Source of the DNA: Flagellimonas hymeniacidonis
GTDB taxonomy: Bacteria > Bacteroidota > Bacteroidia > Flavobacteriales > Flavobacteriaceae
DNA length: 64,000 nt
Reading direction: 5' to 3'
NCBI RefSeq assembly: GCF_008040165.1
Contig: NZ_VRUR01000002.1
Coordinates: forward strand, 682,001-746,000
Below the pieces are notes generated by a model. The model was not told the DNA's origin and ran no database searches. It saw only the letters and a program-made list of their open reading frames with translations. Positions 1 through 7,527 of the stretch are shown one piece after another. Each line of letters opens with the position of its first letter. The first letter of the stretch is position 1. The position numbers were made by a program, and so were the translations under genes.

Positions 1-364
1 ATAGTTTTTCTAACTGCGATTCCGTCTGTTTTCCACTTAGAATCTTGTTTAGAAAGGATATTTTGCCAACCTCTAAAGATTGATAATAATCAAAAACTGT
101 GTTTACAAAAAGTTCAAAATCCGAGTCACCTTTTTCAAATCGGAAAGTGAAATAAAGTGCTGTGAGTAAATTGATCTTGGCCACTTCATCCTCAGTCAAA
201 GCATGCTCAACATCAATAAATGAAGGAATGTCCAGATGGATACCATAGACGAACCCATTCTTTTTTAAATCTTGATATAAACTTTCAAAATTGGGAAAGT
301 GCGCCGTTTCACCTTGTGCTAGATGCCCAAACTTGTTAATCCATCCAGAAGAAGAGGGGTTCAT
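1..364 (-). CDS. N-terminal part of a LETM1-related biofilm-type protein (partial)
   Basis: The reverse strand from 364 reads open to the window edge, about 121 codons, beginning MNPSSSGWINKFGHLAQGE. The start is the first ATG after an AT-rich gap. There is no signal peptide or membrane segment in the visible part, so the N-terminus looks cytoplasmic. The opening motif (MNPS..GWI.KF) resembles the large flavobacterial protein called LETM1-related biofilm-associated protein. That assignment rests on recall of the N-terminus only. The C-terminal part, where a LETM1-like domain would lie, is outside the window. Its 5' end faces the DUF4331 cluster, so 365-534 is a divergent promoter region. Confidence 0.6.
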   Translation of the reverse strand, partial: MNPSSSGWINKFGHLAQGETAHFPNFESLYQDLKKNGFVYGIHLDIPSFIDVEHALTEDEVAKINLLTALYFTFRFEKGDSDFELFVNTVFDYYQSLEVGKISFLNKILSGKQTESQLEKL

Positions 365-490
365 TAGGTTAAATTTTGTCTTTCAAAATAACACAAATTA
401 AAAGACTTAATACGAAGAATCGCCATCCTTTTAGGTTAAAAGCACATTAAGTTTTTTTTAACATATAAAAACCAAACCCTCTTTCTAAAG

Positions 491-507
491 GTTCCGTAGG
501 TAGGAAC
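491..507. promoter_or_regulatory. Inverted repeat upstream of the DUF4331 cluster
   Basis: GTTCC and GGAAC are separated by 7 bases (GTAGGTA), ending 27 bases before the first DUF4331 start codon. No clear TAnnTTTG box is visible nearby. The repeat could be an operator or part of an alternative-sigma promoter. The arms are only 5 bp, so chance is possible. Confidence 0.3.
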
Positions 508-534
508 GTAATAAACATAAAAAGTAAATTCAAA

Positions 535-1227
535 ATGAAAAAAACAACTAAGTATTTAACAGGCATGGGCACATTGGTCCTTGCAACAATAGCACTAGTG
601 GCAGCAGATCATATTGATGCGCCATCCTCGAGAGGGACGACTGCCGACATTGCTGATTTTTTTGCATTTGAACCAAGTGAAGGTTCAGATGACACCACTT
701 TTATTGTAGATCTTCAGTCCGATGTACTGCCAGAACTAGCTTATGGCACCTTTGATGAGGATGTGCTTACTGAAATCAATATTGATTTAGATGGGGATTT
801 AGTGGAAGATCAGGTGATTCAAGCTATTGCTAGAGATGGTAAAATGTATTTCTTTGGACCTGTTGCCCCATCTACAACGGGATTAAGCAGCCAAGTTTTA
901 ACTGATGCTGCCCTTGGAAATGTTGAAATATCATCTACAACTCCAATAGTAGAAACAACGACAGAGGGCGTTTCCTTGTTTGCCGGGCCAAGGCAAGATC
1001 CATTTTTCTTTGACTTCTTTCAGTTCAATGCGGTTATCTCTCCAGAGATGGATTCTGCGCCTGGCGGATTTTTTGCTCCCGAGGAAGCAACGGACACCTT
1101 TGATGGGGCCAATACACTTTCCATTGCTATTGAAATTCCAAACAGTATGCTGGGCACTCCAACAGCTACAAATGCATTAGGATTAAATGTGTACAAGACT
1201 TGGGTGACAACAAACAAAAAACAATAA
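535..1227 (+). CDS. DUF4331 family protein, N-terminal half, exported
   Basis: The protein has 230 residues. Residues 1-24 form a signal peptide (KK, then a hydrophobic stretch ending LVAA), so the mature protein would begin at DHIDAP, the hallmark N-terminal motif of DUF4331 proteins. ADIADFFAFEP (38-48), the DLDGD stretch, VIQAIA, the FAGPRQDPFFFD segment and a closing LGLNVYKTW follow the order of the first half of a full-length DUF4331 protein. The second half (MGRPGINT onward) is encoded by the next gene 23 bp downstream. No cysteine lipobox is present, so it is probably a soluble periplasmic or surface protein, rich in Asp and Glu. The molecular function of DUF4331 is unknown to me. Confidence 0.9.
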   Translation: MKKTTKYLTGMGTLVLATIALVAADHIDAPSSRGTTADIADFFAFEPSEGSDDTTFIVDLQSDVLPELAYGTFDEDVLTEINIDLDGDLVEDQVIQAIARDGKMYFFGPVAPSTTGLSSQVLTDAALGNVEISSTTPIVETTTEGVSLFAGPRQDPFFFDFFQFNAVISPEMDSAPGGFFAPEEATDTFDGANTLSIAIEIPNSMLGTPTATNALGLNVYKTWVTTNKKQ

Positions 1228-1250
1228 TTAAACATTTAAAATTTAGAAAC

Positions 1251-1994
1251 ATGAAACTTAAGCAGATTAAAAGCATAATGGCCTCACTATTTATTTTGAG
1301 TTTAGTGGTAGCCTGTAGCAGTGATGACGACGCAATGGTGCCAGATGATATGGCTATGGATGATGATATGATGATGGATGATGATATGATGGACGATGAC
1401 ATGATGGGGGTAGACTTTTCTGGAACCTTTTCCCAAGTAGATTTTATGGGGAGACCAGGAATAAATACCACTTTAAGTTTTGACTTGGATGGACAATCCA
1501 GCGTGAAAGATGCACATAACGTAGCTATTCCTTCAGAGATGGTAAGCATTTTTCAAGAAGGTTTTGAAAACAGATTGGAACAATACCATGATGTATACGC
1601 CAACAAGTTAGGGTTGGATCCCGCCGCTGTAAACTATGAAAACAACATTCTTGGTTTGGATGCCACCACGCTTACCACTGTTTTGGCAGCAGATGTATTG
1701 GAAGTAGCACCAGATTTACCTACCACTTACTTTAATCCGGGGACCGATTTTGATAATGATGGGCGCATTTTGGTTCCAGATGGTGACGAGGTTGCTTTAA
1801 CAGGAAGAACACCTAGTGACGATATTATTGATGTTTCTTTGATATTGTTCTTTGGTGGAGCGGAAGGCAATCGCTTTAGCGGACAAGATTTGGATGACGA
1901 TGGTGTGTCAGACCTGCCCAGATTGACTTCAGACGGAGTAGGCTTAACCGCCGAGATTTCTACAACTTTCCCTTATTTGGGAAATCCTGAGTAA
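1251..1994 (+). CDS. DUF4331 family lipoprotein, C-terminal half
   Basis: I start this at the ATG at 1251 (247 residues) rather than the in-frame ATG at 1200 inside the previous gene, because it opens with a lipoprotein signal, hydrophobic to LVVAC with C22 as the lipidation site. Residues 25-52 are almost entirely Asp and Met, a flexible acidic linker. After it come MGRPGINT (66-73), a KDAHNVAIPSEM segment and DDIIDVSLILFFGG, which are the second-half landmarks of DUF4331 proteins. It therefore complements the upstream gene rather than duplicating it. The lipid anchor would hold the complex at a membrane. A hairpin follows the stop codon. Confidence 0.88.
   Translation: MKLKQIKSIMASLFILSLVVACSSDDDAMVPDDMAMDDDMMMDDDMMDDDMMGVDFSGTFSQVDFMGRPGINTTLSFDLDGQSSVKDAHNVAIPSEMVSIFQEGFENRLEQYHDVYANKLGLDPAAVNYENNILGLDATTLTTVLAADVLEVAPDLPTTYFNPGTDFDNDGRILVPDGDEVALTGRTPSDDIIDVSLILFFGGAEGNRFSGQDLDDDGVSDLPRLTSDGVGLTAEISTTFPYLGNPE
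1322..1408 (+). repeat. GATGAT/ATGATG low-complexity stretch coding for Asp-Met linker
   Basis: This stretch of the lipoprotein gene is built of GAT, GAC and ATG codons in irregular short repeats, encoding runs such as MDDDMMMDDDMMDDDMM. It lies directly after the lipidated cysteine. Such a tract can change length by slippage without breaking frame as long as it gains or loses triplets. Confidence 0.8.
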
Positions 1995-2009
1995 TTGCTA
2001 TGAAAGGGA

Positions 2010-2036
2010 AGGGGAGGGGACTTTGTCCTCTCCCTT
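2010..2036 (+). terminator. Hairpin between lipoprotein and TPR genes (attenuator-like)
   Basis: A 12-bp stem (AGGGGAGGGGAC pairing with GTCCTCTCCCTT, two G-U pairs) with a TTT loop begins 16 bp after the DUF4331 lipoprotein stop and is followed by ATTTAAAAC. The T-run is weak, so it may lower rather than stop transcription into the TPR gene 35 bp downstream. Confidence 0.5.
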
Positions 2037-2070
2037 ATTTAAAACTACAACTACAACAAAACATACAAAA

Positions 2071-3345
2071 ATGAAATATACACTATTGTTTTTAGCGACA
2101 ATTTTGATGGTTTCATGCCAGCAAGAATCAAAATTTAGAACACATCAAGAAGATTACAATCAGTATTTAGTTGCCACTCCAGCAAAAACAACTTCAAAAT
2201 ACTTTGAACTCTGGAATGCCAAAATAAAACAGGACAGCACACAACTATTGAGTTTCGGTAATGTGGCGAGTGAGTACAATCGCTTTTTTCAAAACACGGG
2301 CGATATTCAATATTTAAAGAAAGCAGAACAGGCACTCACCAAAGCCGTAGAGATAGCAGCGATTGGTAAGGCAGGATATAAAAGGGCGTTAGCTCGCAAC
2401 TATATTTCGCAACATAGATTCAAGGAAGCTTTAAAACTTGCGGAATCTGCGAGGGAATTGGGTAGTGGCCTTGACGAATCCCGTAGCTTATTGTTTGATG
2501 TTCACCTAGAACTGGGCAATTATGATAAAGCAGAAGCATATCTTGATAGTCTTCAAAATATGTCTGACTTCGGATACTTGATTCGGTTGGCAAAATGGAA
2601 TGATCATAAGGGAGATTTAGATACTACAATCCGCTTAATGGAAAAGGCCAAAATAAAAGCGGAGTCATCCAAGAATAAAGGGCTATTAATCTGGTCTTAC
2701 ACCAATTTAGCAGATTATTATGGACATGCAGGGCGTATTAAGGATTCATATGTATACTATTTAAAGGCTCTGGAACTTGATAATCAAAATGCATATGCAA
2801 AAAAAGGACTTGCTTGGATTGTCTTCTCCCACGAAAGAAATGGAAAAGAAGCACTTCGTATTCTGGATGCGGTTTTAGAAACCCATAAATCACCAGATTA
2901 CTATTTGTTGAAAGCAGAAATTGCAGAATTCATGGGCGAAGAATTACTTAAAATGAAAGCTTTTGATGACTACTATACTATGGTGCAGAACAAAGCCTAT
3001 GTTGATATGTACAATAGTTACAATATAGACTTTTACTTGAATGAATTACTGGCTAACGATAAGGCGATAGCACTGGCCAAAGTAGAAGTTAAGAATAGAC
3101 CAACCCCAGAATCATACGATTTATTGGCCTACAGTTTTTTCAAAAAAGGAGAAAAAGAGAAGGCCTTGGAACTTGTCGAAAACCATATTAGTGGCAAAAC
3201 ATTTGAACCAGCTATCCTGCAACATGCAGCTGAAATATATAAAGCTAACGGATTAGATTCCAAGGTTTCCGCATTGAAAGAAGAGCTTCTAGGTGCTATT
3301 TACGAGTTAGGGCCAACCAAGGAGGGCCAAATTCTAAACCTATAG
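2071..3345 (+). CDS. TPR-repeat lipoprotein of the DUF4331 cluster
   Basis: From the ATG at 2071 the protein has 424 residues and starts with a lipoprotein signal (MKYTLLFLATILMVSC, lipidated C16). An upstream in-frame ATG at 2023 would add 16 residues ahead of the signal and overlap the hairpin, so it is rejected. The rest is helical with recurring tetratricopeptide-like units, for example YLKKAEQALTKAVEIA, YDKAEAYLDSLQNM and YVYYLKALELDNQNAYAKKG. TPR arrays bind partner proteins, so it may organise the DUF4331 pair or the receptor. It ends 12 bp before the TonB receptor gene, suggesting co-transcription. Confidence 0.85.
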   Translation: MKYTLLFLATILMVSCQQESKFRTHQEDYNQYLVATPAKTTSKYFELWNAKIKQDSTQLLSFGNVASEYNRFFQNTGDIQYLKKAEQALTKAVEIAAIGKAGYKRALARNYISQHRFKEALKLAESARELGSGLDESRSLLFDVHLELGNYDKAEAYLDSLQNMSDFGYLIRLAKWNDHKGDLDTTIRLMEKAKIKAESSKNKGLLIWSYTNLADYYGHAGRIKDSYVYYLKALELDNQNAYAKKGLAWIVFSHERNGKEALRILDAVLETHKSPDYYLLKAEIAEFMGEELLKMKAFDDYYTMVQNKAYVDMYNSYNIDFYLNELLANDKAIALAKVEVKNRPTPESYDLLAYSFFKKGEKEKALELVENHISGKTFEPAILQHAAEIYKANGLDSKVSALKEELLGAIYELGPTKEGQILNL

Positions 3346-3357
3346 ACCGGTTGATTT

Positions 3358-5607
3358 ATGAAAGGGAAGAGAACATTCATAAAGCAGACATTCTTTATGC
3401 AGATTTTTCTGCTATGGGCTTGGCCGATGTTATGCCAGACGAGTTTTTCGGGAAAACTTGTTGATCATACGGGAAAACCTGTTTCAGAAGCCTATATCAT
3501 TAACAAAAGTGATGAGACATACAGCTATTCAGATGAATTTGGACAGTTTGTATTGAAGGATGCCAGGGTTGGCGATTCTATCGAGGTAGGTGCTTTGGGA
3601 TTAAAAAAAGAATGGATTTTGGTAACAGATAAAACTGTAAATAGGGACTTTATCGTTGTTATGACTGAGGATGTGTATCAACTAAGGGAGGTAATTGTTC
3701 GCCCTACGCTGAATACCTTAAATGAGATTATAGATGTTGATTTGGCCAAAACTCCAGTTAAGTCATCTCAAGAAATACTGAGAAAAGTTCCAGGTTTGTT
3801 TATTGGTCAGCATGCAGGTGGAGGAAAAGCAGAACAAATGTTTCTTAGAGGCTTTGATCTAGATCATGGCACGGATATTAGCATAAATGTAGATGGAATG
3901 CCAGTAAATATGGTTTCCCATGCGCATGGCCAAGGGTATGCGGACCTACATTTTCTTATACCTGAAAGCATCAAAAGTGTGGATTTTGGCAAAGGTCCTT
4001 ACTATGCTGAAAAAGGGAACTTCAATACCGCGGGCTATGTAGATTTTGAAACCAAAAATGTTTTAAATGAAAACGTGGCTGAGATACAGTTAGGCAGTTT
4101 TGGATTAAAAAGAGGGTTGGGCATGTTCAATGTTGTAAACACAAACGAAGACAAGGCGTATTTAGCTTCTGAAATTATCGCTTCGGAAGGGTATTTTGAA
4201 TCTCCACAGGATTTTGAAAGGATTAACCTCTTTGGGAAGTATAGCCATTTATTTTCAAATGGAAGTAGGTTGACAGTGGGAGCAAACCATTTTCAAAGTA
4301 CATGGAACGCTTCTGGCCAAATTCCTGAAAGAGCTGTGTTAAGTGGATTAATAGGTAGGTTTGGAAGTATAGATGATACCGAAGGAGGTACAACTTCGCG
4401 TACCTCCATGAATCTTGGTTTCAATACGGTTTTTGAAAATGATGTTAACTTGAAATTGTCTGCGTTTGTGACAAATTATCAATTTCAATTATTTTCCAAT
4501 TTCACATTTTTATTAAATGACCCAGTTAATGGCGATCAAATAAAACAGGAGGAAAATCGACTTCTTTCAGGATTTGATCTGAGACTTAGCAAGACTTTTG
4601 ATTTGGAGGACAAATCACTTACCATCAAAGCCGGAACAGGTGTTCGCAATGACGACATTAAGGATATTGAACTTTCGCGTACCCTGAATAGAAATTCAAC
4701 CCTTCAAAATGTTCAACTGGGAGATATTACCGAAAGAAATACCTACGCGTTTTTATCCGGAAAACTTAAATGGAAAACTTGGTTGATGAATTTTGGCCTT
4801 AGATTAGATGGATTCTCTTTTAAGTATGCAGATTTTCTTCAAAACTCATCTACTAATGAGAGAACAGCGGATATGCTTTTCTCTCCCAAGTTAAATTTGG
4901 TGTATACCCCAAATAATAAGATGCAATACTATATAAAATCTGGGGTAGGATTTCATAGTAATGACACCAGGACTGTTTTGCAAAGTACAAACCAAAAACT
5001 TCCAAAGGCTTATGGAGTTGATCTTGGAGCCATTTGGAAACCGATGGAAGGCCTCTTGTTTAATGCTGCTTTATGGACACTACAATCAGATCAGGAATTC
5101 GTTTATGTGGGTGACGAAGGAATAGTGGAACCTAATGGAAAATCTGCCCGTTATGGATTGGATTTGGGAGTACGTTCGCAACTAAACAACCAGATTTTTT
5201 TATATGCAGATGCTACCTACAGTCATGCAAGGAGCTTAGAAGCTGAGCAGGGAATGGATTATATTCCTTTAGCTCCTGGCTTTACCTTATCAGGAGGTTT
5301 ACAATTTTCAAAAATGGGGAACTTTTCAGGAGGATTAACCTATAGGTATCTTGGAAACCGGCCTGCCAATGAGGATTTTTCCATTGCTGCCGAAGGATAT
5401 TTTATTACTGATATGAATATGAATTATGCTGTTAACAATAACATCTCACTGACTTTTGGTATAGAAAATATGTTCAATACAAAATGGAAAGAAGCACAAT
5501 TTGTAACGAACTCTAGATTACTTGGAGAAGAAGTCGCAATTGAGGAAATTCATTTCACCCCAGGTACCCCTTTCTCCATAAGGACAGGGCTGCGGTACGT
5601 TTTTTAG
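3358..5607 (+). CDS. TonB-dependent outer-membrane receptor with CarboxypepD-reg-like domain
   Basis: The protein has 749 residues. After an N-terminal signal, residues about 30-110 form a carboxypeptidase-regulatory-like beta-sandwich (SGKLVDHTGKPVSEAYI). A plug domain follows (EILRKVPGLFIGQHAGGGKA, LRGFDLDHGTDI, DGMPVNMVSHAHGQGYADLH at about 177-196), then a beta-barrel ending in the aromatic residue F. The family imports a ligand across the outer membrane using TonB energy; the ligand cannot be read from sequence. No SusD-like partner is present, so it is not a classical polysaccharide locus. It is the last gene of the DUF4331 cluster, with a hairpin 75 bp downstream. The His/Asp-rich plug motif suggests a metal or metal-complex ligand, but this is inference. 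Confidence 0.92.
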   Translation: MKGKRTFIKQTFFMQIFLLWAWPMLCQTSFSGKLVDHTGKPVSEAYIINKSDETYSYSDEFGQFVLKDARVGDSIEVGALGLKKEWILVTDKTVNRDFIVVMTEDVYQLREVIVRPTLNTLNEIIDVDLAKTPVKSSQEILRKVPGLFIGQHAGGGKAEQMFLRGFDLDHGTDISINVDGMPVNMVSHAHGQGYADLHFLIPESIKSVDFGKGPYYAEKGNFNTAGYVDFETKNVLNENVAEIQLGSFGLKRGLGMFNVVNTNEDKAYLASEIIASEGYFESPQDFERINLFGKYSHLFSNGSRLTVGANHFQSTWNASGQIPERAVLSGLIGRFGSIDDTEGGTTSRTSMNLGFNTVFENDVNLKLSAFVTNYQFQLFSNFTFLLNDPVNGDQIKQEENRLLSGFDLRLSKTFDLEDKSLTIKAGTGVRNDDIKDIELSRTLNRNSTLQNVQLGDITERNTYAFLSGKLKWKTWLMNFGLRLDGFSFKYADFLQNSSTNERTADMLFSPKLNLVYTPNNKMQYYIKSGVGFHSNDTRTVLQSTNQKLPKAYGVDLGAIWKPMEGLLFNAALWTLQSDQEFVYVGDEGIVEPNGKSARYGLDLGVRSQLNNQIFLYADATYSHARSLEAEQGMDYIPLAPGFTLSGGLQFSKMGNFSGGLTYRYLGNRPANEDFSIAAEGYFITDMNMNYAVNNNISLTFGIENMFNTKWKEAQFVTNSRLLGEEVAIEEIHFTPGTPFSIRTGLRYVF

Positions 5608-5681
5608 AAATAGGAAATAGGTGTTTTTATGGTAAAACAACTAATGTAAAGATTGTTGTTTGGTTGTATGTTGTTTTTAGG

Positions 5682-5708
5682 AAGCGCCATGGGAGTACCG
5701 TGGCGTTT
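5682..5708 (+). terminator. Terminator after the TonB receptor gene
   Basis: An 11-bp stem (AAGCGCCATGG with CCGTGGCGTTT, two G-U pairs) with a GAGTA loop is followed by T-rich sequence on the + strand. It lies between the convergent receptor and MscS-like genes, so it may serve both, better on the + strand. Confidence 0.6.
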
Positions 5709-5712
5709 TCCT

Positions 5713-6243
5713 TTAATTTTCAAGTTTTTTGACCTCCTCATCAGGATGAAGAATTTCAATACCTTTTTGAATAACCAGATTGGTGGGAATAGAAATCTTT
5801 CTACCATCATCGGTTCGCATAAAAAGGTAAAAACCACTAATATCTTCAACTTTTCCCGTCCAGTCAAAATCTTTGTCCATTACCCTCACGCGATCTCCAA
5901 GACGCAACGGATGACTAAAAAATAAAATAACACTAGCCGTTAAATTTGAAAGTATGGACCATTGAGCCACAAAACCAATTCCAACGATGGCAAGAAAAGA
6001 AGAAATGAAAACGGAGAATTCTTGTAAATTAACTCCCCAAATTAAGGTGATTACGATAACAGCAAGCCCATAAAAAAACAAGTTACTTAAATAGAAAATG
6101 ATTTTTCTATTGTTCATGTCTATTGCACTGATTTTACCAAACCTTCTAATTGCTCTTTTGCTCAAAGAATTCAAACCAAATATGACCATCAGTAAAATAA
6201 ACGTGACTAGAATCTGAACTTTATAAGACATGATACCCTCCAT
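5713..6243 (-). CDS. Small MscS-like mechanosensitive channel protein
   Basis: The protein has 176 residues. Three hydrophobic segments lie at about 8-24, 48-69 and 75-110. The third is glycine- and alanine-containing (FLAIVGIGFVAQWSILSNL), as in the MscS pore helix, and is followed by the beta domain motif HPLRLGDRVRV (111-121) and KVEDISGFYLFMRTDDGRKISIP. Unlike full MscS it stops shortly after the beta domain, lacking most of the alpha/beta C-terminal cage. Related short forms are common in Flavobacteria. A second in-frame ATG 12 bp downstream (6231) is an alternative start. It probably gates ions during osmotic downshock in the inner membrane. Confidence 0.85.
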   Translation of the reverse strand: MEGIMSYKVQILVTFILLMVIFGLNSLSKRAIRRFGKISAIDMNNRKIIFYLSNLFFYGLAVIVITLIWGVNLQEFSVFISSFLAIVGIGFVAQWSILSNLTASVILFFSHPLRLGDRVRVMDKDFDWTGKVEDISGFYLFMRTDDGRKISIPTNLVIQKGIEILHPDEEVKKLEN

Positions 6244-6390
6244 ACCAGTTGTAATTTATGCTAGTGCAAATTACCTATTTATAATTTGTTTTCAAGCCGT
6301 CTTCAAATTTTTGATTTTTTAAAAGAAGGGCAGTTAAATACAAATTTTTCTACAATGATAAAGATCATATTCTTTGATTATTGAGTGGAC

Positions 6391-6398
6391 TAGTTTTG
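6391..6398 (+). promoter_or_regulatory. Candidate -7 box (TAGTTTTG) for the OmpW gene
   Basis: TAGTTTTG fits the Bacteroidota TAnnTTTG consensus and lies 22 bases before the OmpW start codon. TTTG upstream is closer than the usual -33 spacing, so only the -7 half is convincing. Confidence 0.4.
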
Positions 6399-6420
6399 GC
6401 TAAATTTTAAACACGCAACG

Positions 6421-7071
6421 ATGAAAAAAATTGGAATTTCTTTATTGGTAGTGCTCTTAAGCTCTATGAACTTTGTAATAGCACAGGACCAAGCAACAAA
6501 TGATAATGGGAGTAAATGGCAATTCAGATTGAGAGGAATTGTGGTGACACCAGATGAAAGTGCCGATATTGAGGCTATTGGTGGAGATGCGTCAATATCC
6601 ACTACTGTGGTACCAGAACTGGATATTTCTTATTTCTTTGATGAAAACTGGTCAGTAGAATTGATTTTAGCCACCACCAAGCACGATGTTGAAGCGGTTG
6701 GAACTTCAGCTGGCGATATAGATTTAGGTCACGTATGGTTACTTCCACCAACTTTAACAGGACAGTATCATTTTACTGGTGGCGATTTGGTACCATATCT
6801 AGGTGCAGGATTTAACTTAACCCTGTTTTACGGAGTGGATGAGGGCCCTGTAGCGGATGATGTAGACTATGATACTTCCATAGGTTATGCATTACAAGGT
6901 GGGTTCGATTATATGCTCAACGACAAATGGTTTTTAAACGTCGATGTTAAAAAACTCTTCTTGAGCACAGATGCAACTATAGATGCAACTACCGCACTTG
7001 GTGCAACAGTCGGTGCAGATGTTGATATTAATCCTTGGATTATTGGATTTGGGGTAGGAGTAAAACTGTAG
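6421..7071 (+). CDS. OmpW family outer-membrane beta-barrel protein
   Basis: The protein has 216 residues with a signal peptide to about residue 21 (FVIAQ). The body alternates hydrophobic and polar residues in about eight strands. OmpW landmarks are visible: RLRGIVVTPDES near the N-terminus, LDISYFFDENWSVELI, DLGHVWLLPPTLTGQYHF, and LVPYLGAGFNLTLFYG. OmpW forms a narrow eight-stranded pore for small hydrophobic molecules. The last residues are VGVKL, not the usual terminal aromatic residue recognised by the BAM complex. It is a single-gene unit ending at a strong bidirectional terminator. Confidence 0.9.
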   Translation: MKKIGISLLVVLLSSMNFVIAQDQATNDNGSKWQFRLRGIVVTPDESADIEAIGGDASISTTVVPELDISYFFDENWSVELILATTKHDVEAVGTSAGDIDLGHVWLLPPTLTGQYHFTGGDLVPYLGAGFNLTLFYGVDEGPVADDVDYDTSIGYALQGGFDYMLNDKWFLNVDVKKLFLSTDATIDATTALGATVGADVDINPWIIGFGVGVKL

Positions 7072-7096
7072 TTTTAGTTTCTCGGTTTAATAAAAA

Positions 7097-7127
7097 AAAA
7101 ACGGCTTGGGGTGACCAAGCCGTTTTT
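7097..7127. terminator. Bidirectional terminator between OmpW and YCII genes
   Basis: A perfect 13-bp stem (AAAAACGGCTTGG with CCAAGCCGTTTTT) and a GGTGA loop have A-runs on the left and T-runs on the right. It serves the convergent OmpW (+) and YCII (-) genes. Confidence 0.85.
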
Positions 7128-7141
7128 ACTTTGGATGCTTT

Positions 7142-7498
7142 TTAGTTAATGCCCTCTACATGTTTTATTGGTCTTACCTCCATACGCCAGATACCTTCCT
7201 CAAACCTTGGATCTTGTTTTGCAATGGCAATGGCTTCATCCAAATCTTTTGCCAATAAATGGTAGTACCCCGAAATAATTTCTTTGGTTTCATTATAGGG
7301 TCCGTCAACAATTTGGCCATTTTTGTATGATAACATGGTGCCTTGCATTTCCAATGGTTGTGCTGATTTCATCCTACCTTCCTCAGTAAGCCTTTTTAAA
7401 TACCCTCCAATTTTTTCAATATGCTGTTGCATTTGTTCTGGTGATAAATTGGCTTTAGGCTCTTCCTCACTTCTGATGAGTAATAGAAATTCTCTCAT
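7142..7498 (-). CDS. YCII-related (DGPF-type) protein, partner of ECF42 sigma factor
   Basis: The protein has 118 residues and begins MREFLLLIRSEEE. It carries the YCII/DGPF-family motif in the form DGPYNETKEIISGYYHL (81-97) and ends FEEGIWRMEVRPI. These are small dimeric alpha-beta barrel proteins; their catalytic role is unproven. The gene starts 29 bp after the sigma-factor gene. That arrangement matches the known linkage of ECF42 sigma factors with DGPF proteins, which are thought to be their main regulatory targets. Confidence 0.92.
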   Translation of the reverse strand: MREFLLLIRSEEEPKANLSPEQMQQHIEKIGGYLKRLTEEGRMKSAQPLEMQGTMLSYKNGQIVDGPYNETKEIISGYYHLLAKDLDEAIAIAKQDPRFEEGIWRMEVRPIKHVEGIN

Positions 7499-7527
7499 AA
7501 TACGTTGTTTTAAATTAAGATTTGCCC

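Noticed and set aside
535..1994. Frameshifted pseudogene of one DUF4331 protein
   Set aside because: The second chain has its own complete lipoprotein signal and start codon after a 23-bp gap, which a simple frameshift would not create.
5653..5925. 90-codon ORF overlapping the MscS-like gene
   Set aside because: It spans the terminator and is antisense to the conserved MscS beta domain.
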